Part shown: positions 31,393 through 39,681 of the stretch, piece after piece | How positions within the stretch are numbered: the stretch's first letter is position 1 | Layout of the letters: each line of letters opens with the position of its first letter | Assembly: GCF_015352985.1 (NCBI RefSeq) | Contig: NZ_JACYXF010000002.1 | Coordinates: 310,001 to 374,000 of the forward strand | Length of the DNA: 64,000 nucleotides | Direction of reading: 5' to 3' | From: Noviherbaspirillum malthae | GTDB taxonomy: Bacteria; Pseudomonadota; Gammaproteobacteria; Burkholderiales; Burkholderiaceae_D | The notes under the pieces: generated by a model | What the model was told of the DNA's origin: nothing | Seen by the model: only the letters and a program-made list of their open reading frames with translations | The model's database searches: none | Program-made: the position numbers and the translations under genes

Positions 31393-31863
31393 ATGTTTTC
31401 CAATATCTTGGTTCCGACTGATGGATCGCCCGCCTCCGACGCCGCTATCGCAGCCGCGATGCAATTCGCCCGACGGTTTAATGCCCATATTTATGGGCTT
31501 TTCGTTGCGCCCGAGATGCAATATCCGATCTATCTTGACACCACGCCGCCGGTGTATCTCAGTCAGGAAGAATATCAATCGTCAATGCGCACAACAGGCA
31601 ACACGTACTTGAACGAGATGCAGAAAGCGGCACAAAAACTGGACCTGGAATTCAGCGGAGAGGTCGTGATCTCGGACAAGACTGCGCTCACCATTGTCGA
31701 TGCAGCAGAGCGCCAGCACTGCGACCTGATCTTTATTGGATCCCATGGCAAAGGGGGCGAACAGGATCACCTGCTGGGCAGCGTCACGTCGAAGGTGTTG
31801 TCAGCGTCGTCGCTGCCCGTGCTCGTTTACCGCGCGACTAAACCCCTGGATCACAACCCATGA
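31393..31863 (+). CDS. Single-domain universal stress protein
   Basis: 156 residues starting MFSNILVPTDGS, the standard UspA opening. The ATP-binding motif G-2x-G-9x-G(S) is complete (GSHGKGGEQDHLLGS). The Shine-Dalgarno is weak; ATG 31393 is favoured over 31363 because the protein begins at the conserved first strand and the predicted transcript starts between the two. It acts as a cytoplasmic stress-survival protein. It is the third Usp of the region and the only one with one domain. Confidence 0.9.
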   Translation: MFSNILVPTDGSPASDAAIAAAMQFARRFNAHIYGLFVAPEMQYPIYLDTTPPVYLSQEEYQSSMRTTGNTYLNEMQKAAQKLDLEFSGEVVISDKTALTIVDAAERQHCDLIFIGSHGKGGEQDHLLGSVTSKVLSASSLPVLVYRATKPLDHNP

Positions 31864-31893
31864 GCTGCGCGTTACCTTCAAGTAAGGCCCCCG

Positions 31894-33096
31894 TCAATAC
31901 ATGGACAGCATGCCGTTGGAAATGCGCCCCCGCCAGGTTTTGATCAGTTCCTGATAAGCACTGCCTACCGGTGTAATCTTCCTGTCCAAATCATAGAGGC
32001 CATAATGATTGATCCGCCCGTTCTGCTCCACCAGCAGCGTGTCCCAATCGATCTGATCGATCAGGCTGTACCACGTGAATCCGATAATGGGCACGCCATC
32101 TTCCTTCAGGCGCACCAGGTTTCCCCACTGCCGTTCCAGCCATGAGCGCGCTTCCTTTTCGTTATGCCGGTTATCGCGGTTGTTCGTCTCGGTATGCATC
32201 ACCGGCAACCGATAGCGGTCGTAGTACTGCTTGGTGATGACGTAATAGCCGAGCATCTCATACTGCTGAGTGCTTCCGTCGGGAAAGACAATGTGCTCAT
32301 TGGTCGCATAATAGTCGTTTCCCATGATCGAGTACGGCTTGATATTGTGATCGAGGAAAAAATGGAATTCTTCCTTGCTCATCCCGTGTTCCAGCAAATA
32401 TTCGTACATGGTGGCGCACAGATCGTAGCCGTAGCTCAAATCCAGCGAGAGAAAACGGCGCTCATTCAAATGGCGCGCCATTTTCACTGCGTCCGGGTTC
32501 GCCGGATGAAAATATTCCGATGACTCACTCTGGATAAAGCGTGCCGCCGGCTGGACTTCCAGGATTGCTTCTGTCGCCAGCACGTTTGCTTTCGCAATAT
32601 GCTTGAGCGCAGTGACGAAAGCGGTGTCGTTCGAAAGACATTCGTTCCATAGGCCTAGTTGTCCGGAGAAGTGTGCCGCGACATACATTTCATTGACTGG
32701 CGTGTATAGCCTCACCCATGGAAAGCGAAGCGCAAAAGCTTGCGCGTATTCGGCGAAGAAGTGTGGGAATTCAGGGTTCTGAAAATTTTCGAGCCAATCG
32801 GGCATGCCAAAATGGCACAGATCAACGCATGGCGTGATGCCCAGTTGTTTGATTTGATCAAAGGCATCGTCTGTAAATGACCAGTCGTAGTGACCCGGAC
32901 CACAGTGCAAACGGTAGTACGGTGGCCCATACCGCAAGACATCAATACCAAGTTCGCGAGCCAAGCGCAAATCTTCCTGATAGCGCAGGTAATGACCGGT
33001 TTTGTCCATTTCGTCCACGCGCGCCGTTCGCCCATCTTGGCCCCGGACGGTCGGATAGCTATTTTCGATGCCGCTCGCAAACAGGAAGGAATGCAC
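31894..33096 (-). CDS. Glycoside hydrolase family 1-like enzyme
   Basis: 400 residues from GTG 33096, with CCGGAGACCAT as ribosome-binding site. A TIM-barrel GH1 pattern is visible: acid/base Glu136 in TPVNEMY and the probable nucleophile in HTETNN near 300. The family usually has about 450 residues, so loops are shortened, and Trp-rich sugar-binding parts are sparse; related bacterial proteins are annotated as beta-glucosidase-like or family 1 glycosylhydrolase. There is no signal peptide, so it acts in the cytoplasm. An FNR-type box lies about 140 bp upstream, with a TAGAAC hexamer (minus strand, 33211-33216) at a suitable distance. Confidence 0.82.
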   Translation of the reverse strand: MHSFLFASGIENSYPTVRGQDGRTARVDEMDKTGHYLRYQEDLRLARELGIDVLRYGPPYYRLHCGPGHYDWSFTDDAFDQIKQLGITPCVDLCHFGMPDWLENFQNPEFPHFFAEYAQAFALRFPWVRLYTPVNEMYVAAHFSGQLGLWNECLSNDTAFVTALKHIAKANVLATEAILEVQPAARFIQSESSEYFHPANPDAVKMARHLNERRFLSLDLSYGYDLCATMYEYLLEHGMSKEEFHFFLDHNIKPYSIMGNDYYATNEHIVFPDGSTQQYEMLGYYVITKQYYDRYRLPVMHTETNNRDNRHNEKEARSWLERQWGNLVRLKEDGVPIIGFTWYSLIDQIDWDTLLVEQNGRINHYGLYDLDRKITPVGSAYQELIKTWRGRISNGMLSMY

Positions 33097-33237
33097 ATGG
33101 TCTCCGGCTGGTTGTCTACCTCGAAACGCTATTTTGCTATCCTTGAAAGCCGCAGCTTCTGTGCACTATGGCACACCTGCAAGGGTTTTAGGATGCAGGC
33201 CATTACCACAGTTCTAACGCAAAGCATTCCGATATTC

Positions 33238-33251
33238 TTGACCTGCGTCAA
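33238..33251. promoter_or_regulatory. FNR/Anr-type box TTGACCTGCGTCAA
   Basis: Perfect TTGAC-N4-GTCAA. It most plausibly serves the leftward GH1 gene, because no intact gene lies to its right before 33.7 kb. Confidence 0.62.
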
Positions 33252-33392
33252 GCAGGCTAGGGATGGGTTTGCCTGCGAAACGATGGCGACTTGCTTTCCC
33301 CACCGGCCGAAAGCCCGTAGGCGACATCCGGCATCTCTATCGCGAACAACCATGCAGCCTTTATCCACACATGAAACAACCATGAAGGCTAT

Positions 33393-33415
33393 GAACCGAC
33401 TAGGCATCAGATGGC
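33393..33415. repeat. Imperfect 23-bp direct repeat, left copy
   Basis: Begins GAACCGACTAGG; 21 of 23 bases match the copy at 35823-35845 in the same orientation. Two further 11-mers (GCGCCAGCCGG at 33603 and ATTTGCACGCC at 33629) recur in the same order after the right copy (35969 and 36005), so the homology is longer but degraded. Confidence 0.6.
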
Positions 33416-33764
33416 CACTCGGGTGGCTTACCATGTCGTTACCAGCTTGGTCCCTGGATGCCGCTGACACCAACCCAATGAATCGAATGGCTGCATATGA
33501 GCAGGTATCGGGGCTTGCCGCTCGAAGCGACGAATCTGACGGGTTCGGACATCGACATGGTTTGTTTATCCCCAGGCATCATGGCACGGCGTCATGCTCT
33601 TAGCGCCAGCCGGATTTGCAGTGGCGCTATTTGCACGCCACCCGGCGCGGTTCGCGCGCCGGTGCTCGCGATCTCCCGCTGGTTTCAAAAGTCCATGCTT
33701 GATTTCTGACATCGCCAGGCGAGCGCTGGTGCATCAAACCTCGAGGTGCAATGCACGCAAACGT

Positions 33765-34049
33765 TCAAAACAAATGCCCACTCTCGCCATGTTGGATATC
33801 CTTGGCCAGCCGATTCAAACCTTTGTCATTAGCGCCATGTTGGTAGAACCATTCCAGCATATGGAGCGCGACCATGAACCGTTCCGGCTCCAGTGCACGG
33901 ATCTGCTCAAGATGACAGACGACGCCCTGCCCCGCCAGTGACTGCACCAGCTGGCGCACCAGCCGGCCGTTTCCATCCCACGTCACTGCCCAGTCTCCGG
34001 TAACAAAAGGATTCTCCTCTGTGTCAGCGCTTCCATCATGATCCGCCAT
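33765..34049 (-). CDS. Small protein, paralogue of the adjacent 120-residue protein
   Basis: 94 residues from ATG 34049 with AGGGGGAACC before it; the longer frame to 34319 overlaps the next gene. The C-terminal half (MLEWFYQHGANDKGLNRLAKDI) aligns with the neighbour's MLDWFHEHGPADGGFRALVGAI, so the two are tandem paralogues. No domain is recognised. It is the third gene of the leftward mob unit and is acidic and soluble. Confidence 0.7.
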   Translation of the reverse strand: MADHDGSADTEENPFVTGDWAVTWDGNGRLVRQLVQSLAGQGVVCHLEQIRALEPERFMVALHMLEWFYQHGANDKGLNRLAKDIQHGESGHLF

Positions 34050-34143
34050 GGTTCCCCCTGAAGTTCCACTCCATTGATAACAGGCACCGCCCTTCATGTT
34101 CGTTGCGCAGCGCCGAACGGTGTACCCAATGCTGCAAATGCAA

Positions 34144-34506
34144 TTACGCCTCGATAAAGACGAAGAGATCAAACGCGCCGTCGCGTTCAATGGCGCCCAC
34201 CAATGCTCGAAACCCGCCGTCGGCCGGACCATGCTCGTGAAACCAATCCAACATCCGCATAGCGATGTCGAACTGTGCCTGATCCAGTTCCCGCAACCGC
34301 GCAAAATTGAAGAACACATAGGGATCGGACAGCGACATCGTCAGCCACTGCAATACCATTGCGTCACCTTCCTGCAGGATTGCGCGCGCATGTTGAATGA
34401 ACGGGTTATACAGATCGCGATGCTGTTGGTCTTCCATTGCTCCCTCCCTGATATGGTCAACTGACTCTGGCGTTTCTGGCGAGTGAACGAGGTCTGATGC
34501 ATTCAT
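34144..34506 (-). CDS. Small protein coupled to the MobV relaxase gene
   Basis: 120 residues; its ATG overlaps the relaxase stop (ATGA at 34503-34506), implying coupled translation and probably a related role. It is mostly helical and acidic, with no known motif, and resembles the 94-residue product downstream over about 55 residues. Candidate roles are a mobilisation accessory protein or cargo. An internal ATG (MEDQQHRDL, 34437) is a possible shorter start. Confidence 0.72.
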   Translation of the reverse strand: MNASDLVHSPETPESVDHIREGAMEDQQHRDLYNPFIQHARAILQEGDAMVLQWLTMSLSDPYVFFNFARLRELDQAQFDIAMRMLDWFHEHGPADGGFRALVGAIERDGAFDLFVFIEA

Positions 34507-35741
34507 CGGCTTGGCTCGCCGGCGTCTTTTTTGAGGAGCAAGCCTTTCAGCGACGCCAGCTGGTATCGCAGCGGAGTGTCTTCAAATTCCTGCAATCGGC
34601 TGACCGCCTTGTTCAGCAACGACATTGCGAGGTTCAGTGTGCCCTGCCCCAATTCCACCGTGGCCAACGCGTCCTGCTTGGCGTCGCTTTCCGCCGTGAG
34701 CCTTTTTTCCATCCGCTTCAAGTCCTGCTGACTCTTTTTGAGCTGACGCTGTAGTGCGTCCTGTTGCTGTAGCCACTGCGCCTCCTGGATGGGATCGCGC
34801 TCCATCAGCATCAATACCGTTTCGATGCGTGCGCGGTCCTCGTCTAAGGTGGCACGCAACCTTGTCAGCTCGGCGTATTGGATTGCCGCATTCTCGTCGG
34901 CGGCCTTGCGAACTGTCGCCGCTTGCTGCTCGGCCTGCCGGCGCTTCCACTCGACCGCCAGCTGTACCTGCTCACTGATGCGTCGCACGCGTGCAGTAGC
35001 CTCCCGTTCGGCGTTATCCAGTTCCTCCTTTGCCGTATCGACACGGGCCTGCGTGGCAGCCAATTCCTGCTCCAGTTGCCGTAGCTTCCATTCGCTGCGT
35101 GACAGGCGGGTGCGTTGCGGACCGAGGCGTGCAAGACCGAAACGGGAACCTAGCTTTTCATGGAGCACATCCTGCCAGCGACGCATCGCCGCCGTGTATG
35201 CAGTACGCTTATCCATTTCCCCGCTGTGACGCGCTGCCCGGCTGGCCGCATAGCCGGGATGGACCGTGCCGAAATCCTCGTCCCCGATCTCCGGGACGGC
35301 ATAAAGATGGAGGTGTGGATTTTCTTCGTCAAGGTGTTCGACCACCGAGCGCAACCTGGGACCGAACAGTTCAACCAGTACCTCAACAGCCACTTCGCGG
35401 AACTGTGGCCAGTCGTCGATCCGGTGACGCGGCAAGCTGATCACGCCGCAGGCAAGGATCGGACTGTCGCGACGCAGTGGGCGGCCGTTCTTCTGCGTAA
35501 CCGAGTCTGCCCATGCCTGTGCAATCGCTTCAACGTCGAGCGGGTCGACGCCATACAGTGTCGTTGGCGGCTGCGGATGACGAACATGCGCACAATGCCC
35601 CTTGCAGCGGGCGGCTTCGCGCAGTACCTCCCCGGCACTCCAGCGACGTTCGTTGCCCTTGTTACCCCTGCTTCCCTTTTGGCGCTTGGTGGAACCGACT
35701 TTCGACGCCCACTCGAGGCGGGCAAACTGATAGTTGTCCAT
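34503..35741 (-). CDS. mobV: MobV-family plasmid mobilisation relaxase (Mob/Pre type)
   Basis: 412 residues. The N-terminal half (1-210) carries HLDEENPHLHLY at 136-147, the HxDExxPHxH metal-binding motif of Mob/Pre relaxases, and a basic start (STKRQKGSRGNKGNERR). Residues about 215-400 are a long Glu/Arg/Gln coiled coil, a normal feature of MobV proteins. It would nick a cognate origin of transfer, usually just upstream of its own gene, here 35742-36092. The enzyme appears full-length. It marks this region as from a mobilisable plasmid or integrated element. Confidence 0.85.
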   Translation of the reverse strand: MDNYQFARLEWASKVGSTKRQKGSRGNKGNERRWSAGEVLREAARCKGHCAHVRHPQPPTTLYGVDPLDVEAIAQAWADSVTQKNGRPLRRDSPILACGVISLPRHRIDDWPQFREVAVEVLVELFGPRLRSVVEHLDEENPHLHLYAVPEIGDEDFGTVHPGYAASRAARHSGEMDKRTAYTAAMRRWQDVLHEKLGSRFGLARLGPQRTRLSRSEWKLRQLEQELAATQARVDTAKEELDNAEREATARVRRISEQVQLAVEWKRRQAEQQAATVRKAADENAAIQYAELTRLRATLDEDRARIETVLMLMERDPIQEAQWLQQQDALQRQLKKSQQDLKRMEKRLTAESDAKQDALATVELGQGTLNLAMSLLNKAVSRLQEFEDTPLRYQLASLKGLLLKKDAGEPSR

Positions 35742-36092
35742 GGTGTGTCCTCGTGCGTTGGTTTCGATGGTGATAAGACCATCCTACCTTCACTGGCTGA
35801 GAAAAACTCACACGAAGTCTAGGAACCGACTCGGCATCACATGGCTGAATGTCGGTGCAATACCGCACCGGCAAGCGGAGGCGTTGCCCGAGCGACGACA
35901 CACTTACTCTCGTGCCGGTGTGCTGCGCATCGGTGGGTTGGTTGGTCAGACCAAATGGCGCCATCATCGCGCCAGCCGGTGTTGTCTTCACGTCGTTTGG
36001 AACGATTTGCACGCCGGCTCAAATTTCTTTAAGGAAGCATTTTTGTACTATAGTAGAGTCGTCTATCACCAACGGACCTCACACCGCCGCCT
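35742..36092. other. Divergent 351-bp region: candidate origin of transfer and promoters
   Basis: Lies between the leftward relaxase and the rightward 132-residue gene. It contains the right copy of the direct repeat, a short inverted repeat (GGTGC...GCACC, 35854-35869) and a TACTATAGTA palindrome (36047-36056) that may be a -10/operator for the rightward pair. MobV origins of transfer normally occupy this position, but no known nick sequence was identified. Confidence 0.4.
35823..35845. repeat. Imperfect 23-bp direct repeat, right copy
   Basis: Begins GAACCGACTCGG; two mismatches to the copy at 33393-33415. The pair brackets the relaxase and its two partner genes. Confidence 0.6.
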
Positions 36093-36491
36093 ATGCCTGC
36101 ACGCAAATACGGACTCGATGCGGACCGGCCAGTCCATGTGCCGACCCGGCTGCCGCGTGTCGTGCTGGCATATCTGCACGTTATCGTGCGGCTCAAGCGC
36201 CCACAATTCTCATACAACAGCCTAGCGCATCTGCATGAGGAAATCGTCCGGTGTTTCCTGGCGTTGGCCCCGTATTCACCCTCCTTCCTCTGGAAGACCC
36301 CACGTGCAGCCAGCGCTGACGATGACGACTTGGCGTTTCGCCAGTGTAATTTCCAGCTAGCGCCGGCGCTGGCCCACGCCCTGAAAAAGGCGAGCGACCA
36401 GGCAGGCGTCACCCGCGCAACCTTCCTGTACACGGCCACCTACCATTACATTGAGCATGTGGCGACGCCGAAAGCACTGCAACTGCTATGA
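36093..36491 (+). CDS. Hypothetical protein, possible ribbon-helix-helix-like C-terminus
   Basis: 132 residues. The C-terminal stretch ALKKASDQAGVTRATFLYTATYHYIEH has the spacing of ribbon-helix-helix DNA-binding proteins; the N-terminal 75 residues match nothing known to me. Its last codons overlap the start of the 246-residue gene (ATGA at 36488-36491), so they form a coupled pair. It diverges from the relaxase gene. It may regulate the element; this is inference. Confidence 0.65.
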   Translation: MPARKYGLDADRPVHVPTRLPRVVLAYLHVIVRLKRPQFSYNSLAHLHEEIVRCFLALAPYSPSFLWKTPRAASADDDDLAFRQCNFQLAPALAHALKKASDQAGVTRATFLYTATYHYIEHVATPKALQLL

Positions 36492-37228
36492 CGATCCGGC
36501 GCGCCCAGACGCTCATCGACGCCGCCCGACAACTGCTGACCGCGACGCCGGTCGATGAACAGCGCCTGTACGAAACACTGGTCGTGCTGATTGAGCAGCA
36601 TGGTTATACGAAAGCAGCGTTGGTGCGCCTGTTGGGCATCGGGAAGCAACAGCTTTTCCGTATTCTGGCCAGTCGCCGCAGCGAGTTTGTCCGTTACCTT
36701 GCGATGTGCGGCGGCCAGGCATCGGTGGTCGAAGCGCTGCACGGGATGCCGACCGCGCTGCGCGAACAACTGCGGCAGCAGTTTGAGCGAACCGGTCGGC
36801 CCTACAGCCAGGCCATGTTGCGCCGCTTGAAACAGCAATGGGCAGCCGGCAACAAGGTGGTTGCGACTAATGTGCAGCCTGACGCGTCAGCCGAGCTGCC
36901 AGTACGCCGCTCCTACAGCAAACAGATGCGTCACACAACCATGGCAACTGACGAGGACAATGAGCAGGCCTTTCTCCGTGGGCTCGTCGCCCCAGTGGCC
37001 ACTGGTGAGCGTGAGCTGCTTGATCGCCTGAGCCAGATAATTCCGGCCCCGGCGCAGGCACCTCGACTGCCGGCATGGAGGGACGCGCCCCGAGCGGAAG
37101 CGCGACAGCCGGCCGTCCGGCTCACTGCAGATCAGGCGCGCCGTTTAATCCGACGACTCGGCGGCAACGCTGATGTTCCAGCGAAAGACCTGCAAGCGGA
37201 ACTGCTCCGATTGATCAGGCGCCGCTAG
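36488..37228 (+). CDS. Putative DNA-binding protein with ParB/KorB-like HTH
   Basis: 246 residues. Residues about 30-65 (EQHGYTKAALVRLLGIGKQQLFRILASRR) look like a helix-turn-helix of the ParB/KorB kind. The middle is low-complexity and the C-terminus is basic and Arg-rich (QARRLIRRLGG...LLRLIRRR). No ParB nuclease motif is seen, so a partition or transcription-control role is only inferred from the HTH and from coupling to the upstream gene. It is convergent with the HAD-fold gene, with 10 bp between the stops. Confidence 0.68.
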   Translation: MTIRRAQTLIDAARQLLTATPVDEQRLYETLVVLIEQHGYTKAALVRLLGIGKQQLFRILASRRSEFVRYLAMCGGQASVVEALHGMPTALREQLRQQFERTGRPYSQAMLRRLKQQWAAGNKVVATNVQPDASAELPVRRSYSKQMRHTTMATDEDNEQAFLRGLVAPVATGERELLDRLSQIIPAPAQAPRLPAWRDAPRAEARQPAVRLTADQARRLIRRLGGNADVPAKDLQAELLRLIRRR

Positions 37229-37238
37229 CCTATCCGGT

Positions 37239-37937
37239 TCACTGAATCAGTTCGCCGATTCGTTCCGGGTGCTGTCCTGCGAAGTCCGGGCACGAACTCG
37301 CAAAGACGATGGCGGCGTCCAGTGCCTGGGCCGACGCTGCGGTCAACCCGTGCACACCATCGATCAGCACCACGACTTCATCACGCGCGACCCCGACGTC
37401 GTAATGGCCGCCGTCGCTGTCTTCACGGTAGAACGGGGCAATCAGCTCGGTGGGAAAATGCGCGACCTGGTCATCGATCGCGACCCAACAATGGCGATAG
37501 ACTGCCGGATCCAATTGTCCAACGAATGCTCGAATTTGGTCGATGCGGCTACCGTCGAAACCCGTGGCGCCGATCAGCCGACTGCTGATGACAGGCAGCA
37601 GAAGCCGCTTGACCCAATCCAGCGTGTGCACATGGCGGAGTTCAAACAAGATGTCTTCGGGTTCGTCGTGATCGATGAAATTGAACCCTTCCCAGCTTCG
37701 CCACGCGCTACTGAGAACGACATCGACGTGCCGGTGCCGCATCAGCACCTCCGCCAGAAGCTGCTGCTTGTCTTCGCACAGCAAGCCGAGACTCGCAGGT
37801 GTGACTGTTCCCCTTACCAGCTGCACGCGCAATTCTTCAGTATCTCGGTCCATGCCTTTTATCTCTTTGGTCACTGAATGCGTGACCCCATCAAAATCAA
37901 CGGCGAGTACGATCCGCTCTGGAATATCTACCGTCAT
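37239..37937 (-). CDS. HAD-fold phosphatase/phosphotransferase-like protein
   Basis: 232 residues. The N-terminal LAVDFDGVTH carries the HAD nucleophile Asp14 and the acid/base Asp16; VVLSSAWR near 73-80 supplies the motif II Ser, and VAIDDQ the late Asp. The DFDGV...SSAWR pattern matches the HAD subfamily linked to Swiss-Army-Knife RNA-repair proteins. Substrate is unknown. It is transcribed leftward from a probable sigma-70 promoter at 38000-38028 and belongs to the mobile block. Confidence 0.75.
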   Translation of the reverse strand: MTVDIPERIVLAVDFDGVTHSVTKEIKGMDRDTEELRVQLVRGTVTPASLGLLCEDKQQLLAEVLMRHRHVDVVLSSAWRSWEGFNFIDHDEPEDILFELRHVHTLDWVKRLLLPVISSRLIGATGFDGSRIDQIRAFVGQLDPAVYRHCWVAIDDQVAHFPTELIAPFYREDSDGGHYDVGVARDEVVVLIDGVHGLTAASAQALDAAIVFASSCPDFAGQHPERIGELIQ

Positions 37938-37999
37938 TGCAGGCTCCTATAGAAAAGAAAGGGCAAGAAAGCGCCGCATTCGCATGCGTCATTAACTAT

Positions 38000-38028
38000 A
38001 AAATAGTACATTGACGGACTTATATCAA
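38000..38028 (-). promoter_or_regulatory. Probable sigma-70 promoter of the HAD-fold gene
   Basis: Minus strand -35 TTGATA (38023-38028), 17-bp spacer, -10 TATTTT (38000-38005). The spacer ends in TGTACTAT, also found at 36045-36052 before the 132-residue gene, a possible shared operator. Confidence 0.5.
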
Positions 38029-38075
38029 CGGACTACCCTGAATTCACACCGTCAACGAACTCATTGAGGCCCGCA

Positions 38076-38375
38076 ATGCAGATCCCCGTTTCCTTGCCTG
38101 ATCCTGCACTACCGGTTGTCATTTCTAGCGCCAAGACACCCTGTCTTTCGCAGTCGTCGCATTCCAGTCTGCCGTTCGACTTCGATGCGCCGGACAGCGT
38201 TGAGGACATCAGTACGAATGAACAATCACACGGGGCTACGGAAACTCCTCCTCCCCTGACAGCGACAACGGAGCGGCCCCACGATGACCAGGAAGCGCTT
38301 TCCTCGTTCTGGCCAGTGCCCCCCCAGGGACCGCTGCCAGCAGTATCTGGAAGTATTCTGCCGCGACGAGGTTGA
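38076..38375 (+). CDS. Hypothetical Pro/Ser-rich small ORF overlapping the AAA+ gene
   Basis: 99 residues from ATG 38076, with GAGG six bases upstream. It is Pro/Ser/Thr-rich, of low complexity and without a domain. Its last 92 bases overlap the AAA+ gene in another frame. It may be a genuine leader gene, or the true N-terminus of the AAA+ protein separated by a frameshift; the sequence alone does not decide. Confidence 0.4.
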   Translation: MQIPVSLPDPALPVVISSAKTPCLSQSSHSSLPFDFDAPDSVEDISTNEQSHGATETPPPLTATTERPHDDQEALSSFWPVPPQGPLPAVSGSILPRRG

Positions 38376-39309
38376 AGCGGTAGCTCGCATTTATAAGACG
38401 TATGTAACGGATCGTGAGCGCCGCACTGCAATCGGCAAAATCATCACGCACCTGCGGCAGTCCGGTGCGTACCGCGCCTTGCCCTGCATCCCGCAAGGAT
38501 GGCGTCGTCGTCTCGACGATCTGGAGGCGCTGTTTCCAAATTTCGGGGAATACATTTCGTTTCTACGCACGACGTATGCCCTTGCCGAGCGCGAAGGCCG
38601 TCATAGCCCTCACTGTGAACCTGTTCTTCTTAACGGTCCCCCCGGCATCGGCAAGTCGTTAGTCATCCAGCACGTTGTCGACTTCATGGGCGTACGCAGT
38701 CAGACTTTCAGACTTGAGTCCGCGCAGGCGGGAGCTGATTTGCAAGGGACTGCGGAATACTGGGGGAACTCGCAACCAGGCAGACTTGCGAAAGAGCTGA
38801 TTTTCGGAAGTAGCGCAGCCCCGGTCTTTGTGCTGGAAGAAATCGATAAGGTCAGCGCTCGCGAGTACTCGCCCCTCAATTCGCTTTACGAGTTACTCGA
38901 AAGCGACTCCGCCGCGACATACCATGATCAGGCTCTGCCGTGGCTAGGAATTAGGGCCTCACGTGTAATCTGGGTGTCTGCTTCTAACTCAATCGATACG
39001 GTGCCGGCACCGATCCTGAGCAGGCTGAAAGTCATCGAGATTCCGGCGCCGACACCGGAACAGACACTGACGATTGCCACGGAAATCTGGCGAAGGCTGC
39101 GTGCCGACTGGCCTGTCGCTACGGCGAACATGGTATTGACAGACGATGCGCTGTACGCAGCAGCATCGCATCCGCCACGCATCATCCGCAAAGGCTTGCG
39201 CGAAGCGGTCGGCCGCGCGGTCTACGATGGACGCAATTTGATCACTGCAGATGACATCAACGCCTGCATGGGACATGTTCAACAGCGGCGCCCGTGCGGA
39301 TTTCTATGA
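38284..39309 (+). CDS. AAA+ ATPase (MoxR/Lon-like, no protease domain)
   Basis: 341 residues. Walker A GPPGIGKS is at 118-125, Walker B VFVLEEIDK near 181-189, the sensor-1 region reads WVSASNS, and a sensor-2-like Arg lies in PPRIIRKGLREAVGRAV. The N-terminal 110 residues (with RRRLDDLEALFPNF) are those of AAA proteins found in integrative elements. No protease or helicase domain follows. It would remodel an unknown partner protein or DNA complex. The start at 38284 has GGAG about 10 bases before it. It is the last intact gene before the tRNA cluster. Confidence 0.82.
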   Translation: MTRKRFPRSGQCPPRDRCQQYLEVFCRDEVEAVARIYKTYVTDRERRTAIGKIITHLRQSGAYRALPCIPQGWRRRLDDLEALFPNFGEYISFLRTTYALAEREGRHSPHCEPVLLNGPPGIGKSLVIQHVVDFMGVRSQTFRLESAQAGADLQGTAEYWGNSQPGRLAKELIFGSSAAPVFVLEEIDKVSAREYSPLNSLYELLESDSAATYHDQALPWLGIRASRVIWVSASNSIDTVPAPILSRLKVIEIPAPTPEQTLTIATEIWRRLRADWPVATANMVLTDDALYAAASHPPRIIRKGLREAVGRAVYDGRNLITADDINACMGHVQQRRPCGFL

Positions 39310-39681
39310 GGATTCACGCTCGATTGCCACGCTTACCGATTGGCGACACAGGTGCAGGCAATGGTGAGATTGAGCACCATTCGAGCGTGTACGATCAAAT
39401 GAGAAATGGTCTGGCCTTCGCCAGAGTGTTGATCACGCAGTATGTGATCGTTTGTCATCACGCACAGCGCCAGACGGGAAAAGTAGCGCGCCTCCCTTGA
39501 GTCGCCAGCCGTGGCATCATGGTCGCGATGCCTGATCTCAGGCAGACGCGGCATCGATTGAATGCCGTTTTGCGTTGCGGGAGTATGACAAAATGAAACT
39601 ACCACCACAACTCTTACCTGATATTGAAATTGGCGTGCCGGCAACCCTGCGGTTAGCAAACACTTCGCCTAGAAAGCTTGA
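39310..39681. other. Gene-poor 372-bp junction next to tRNA-Leu
   Basis: No confident gene. A 44-codon frame from ATG 39593 (MKLPPQLLPDIEIGVPATLRL, preceded by GGGAG) runs into the antisense strand of tRNA-Leu and stops there, which looks like a coding end cut off at an integration junction. No second copy of the tRNA-Leu 3' end was noticed in the window. Confidence 0.4.

Larger units (their letters stand above)
33097..33764. other. Gene-poor 668-bp stretch, possible gene remnant
   Basis: Contains an FNR-type box (33238-33251), one copy of the 23-bp direct repeat and a 73-codon frame at 33382-33603 that starts with a signal-peptide-like MKAMNRLGIRWPLGWLTM but has no recognisable continuation. 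A neighbouring frame (33497-33709) continues without homology. This looks like decayed sequence at the junction between the low-oxygen block and the mobilisation genes. Confidence 0.4.

Noticed and set aside
38004..38030. TTGA...TCAA pair near 38.01-38.03 kb as an FNR box
   Set aside because: The half-sites are ten bases apart rather than six, so it does not fit the site; it overlaps the HAD-gene promoter.
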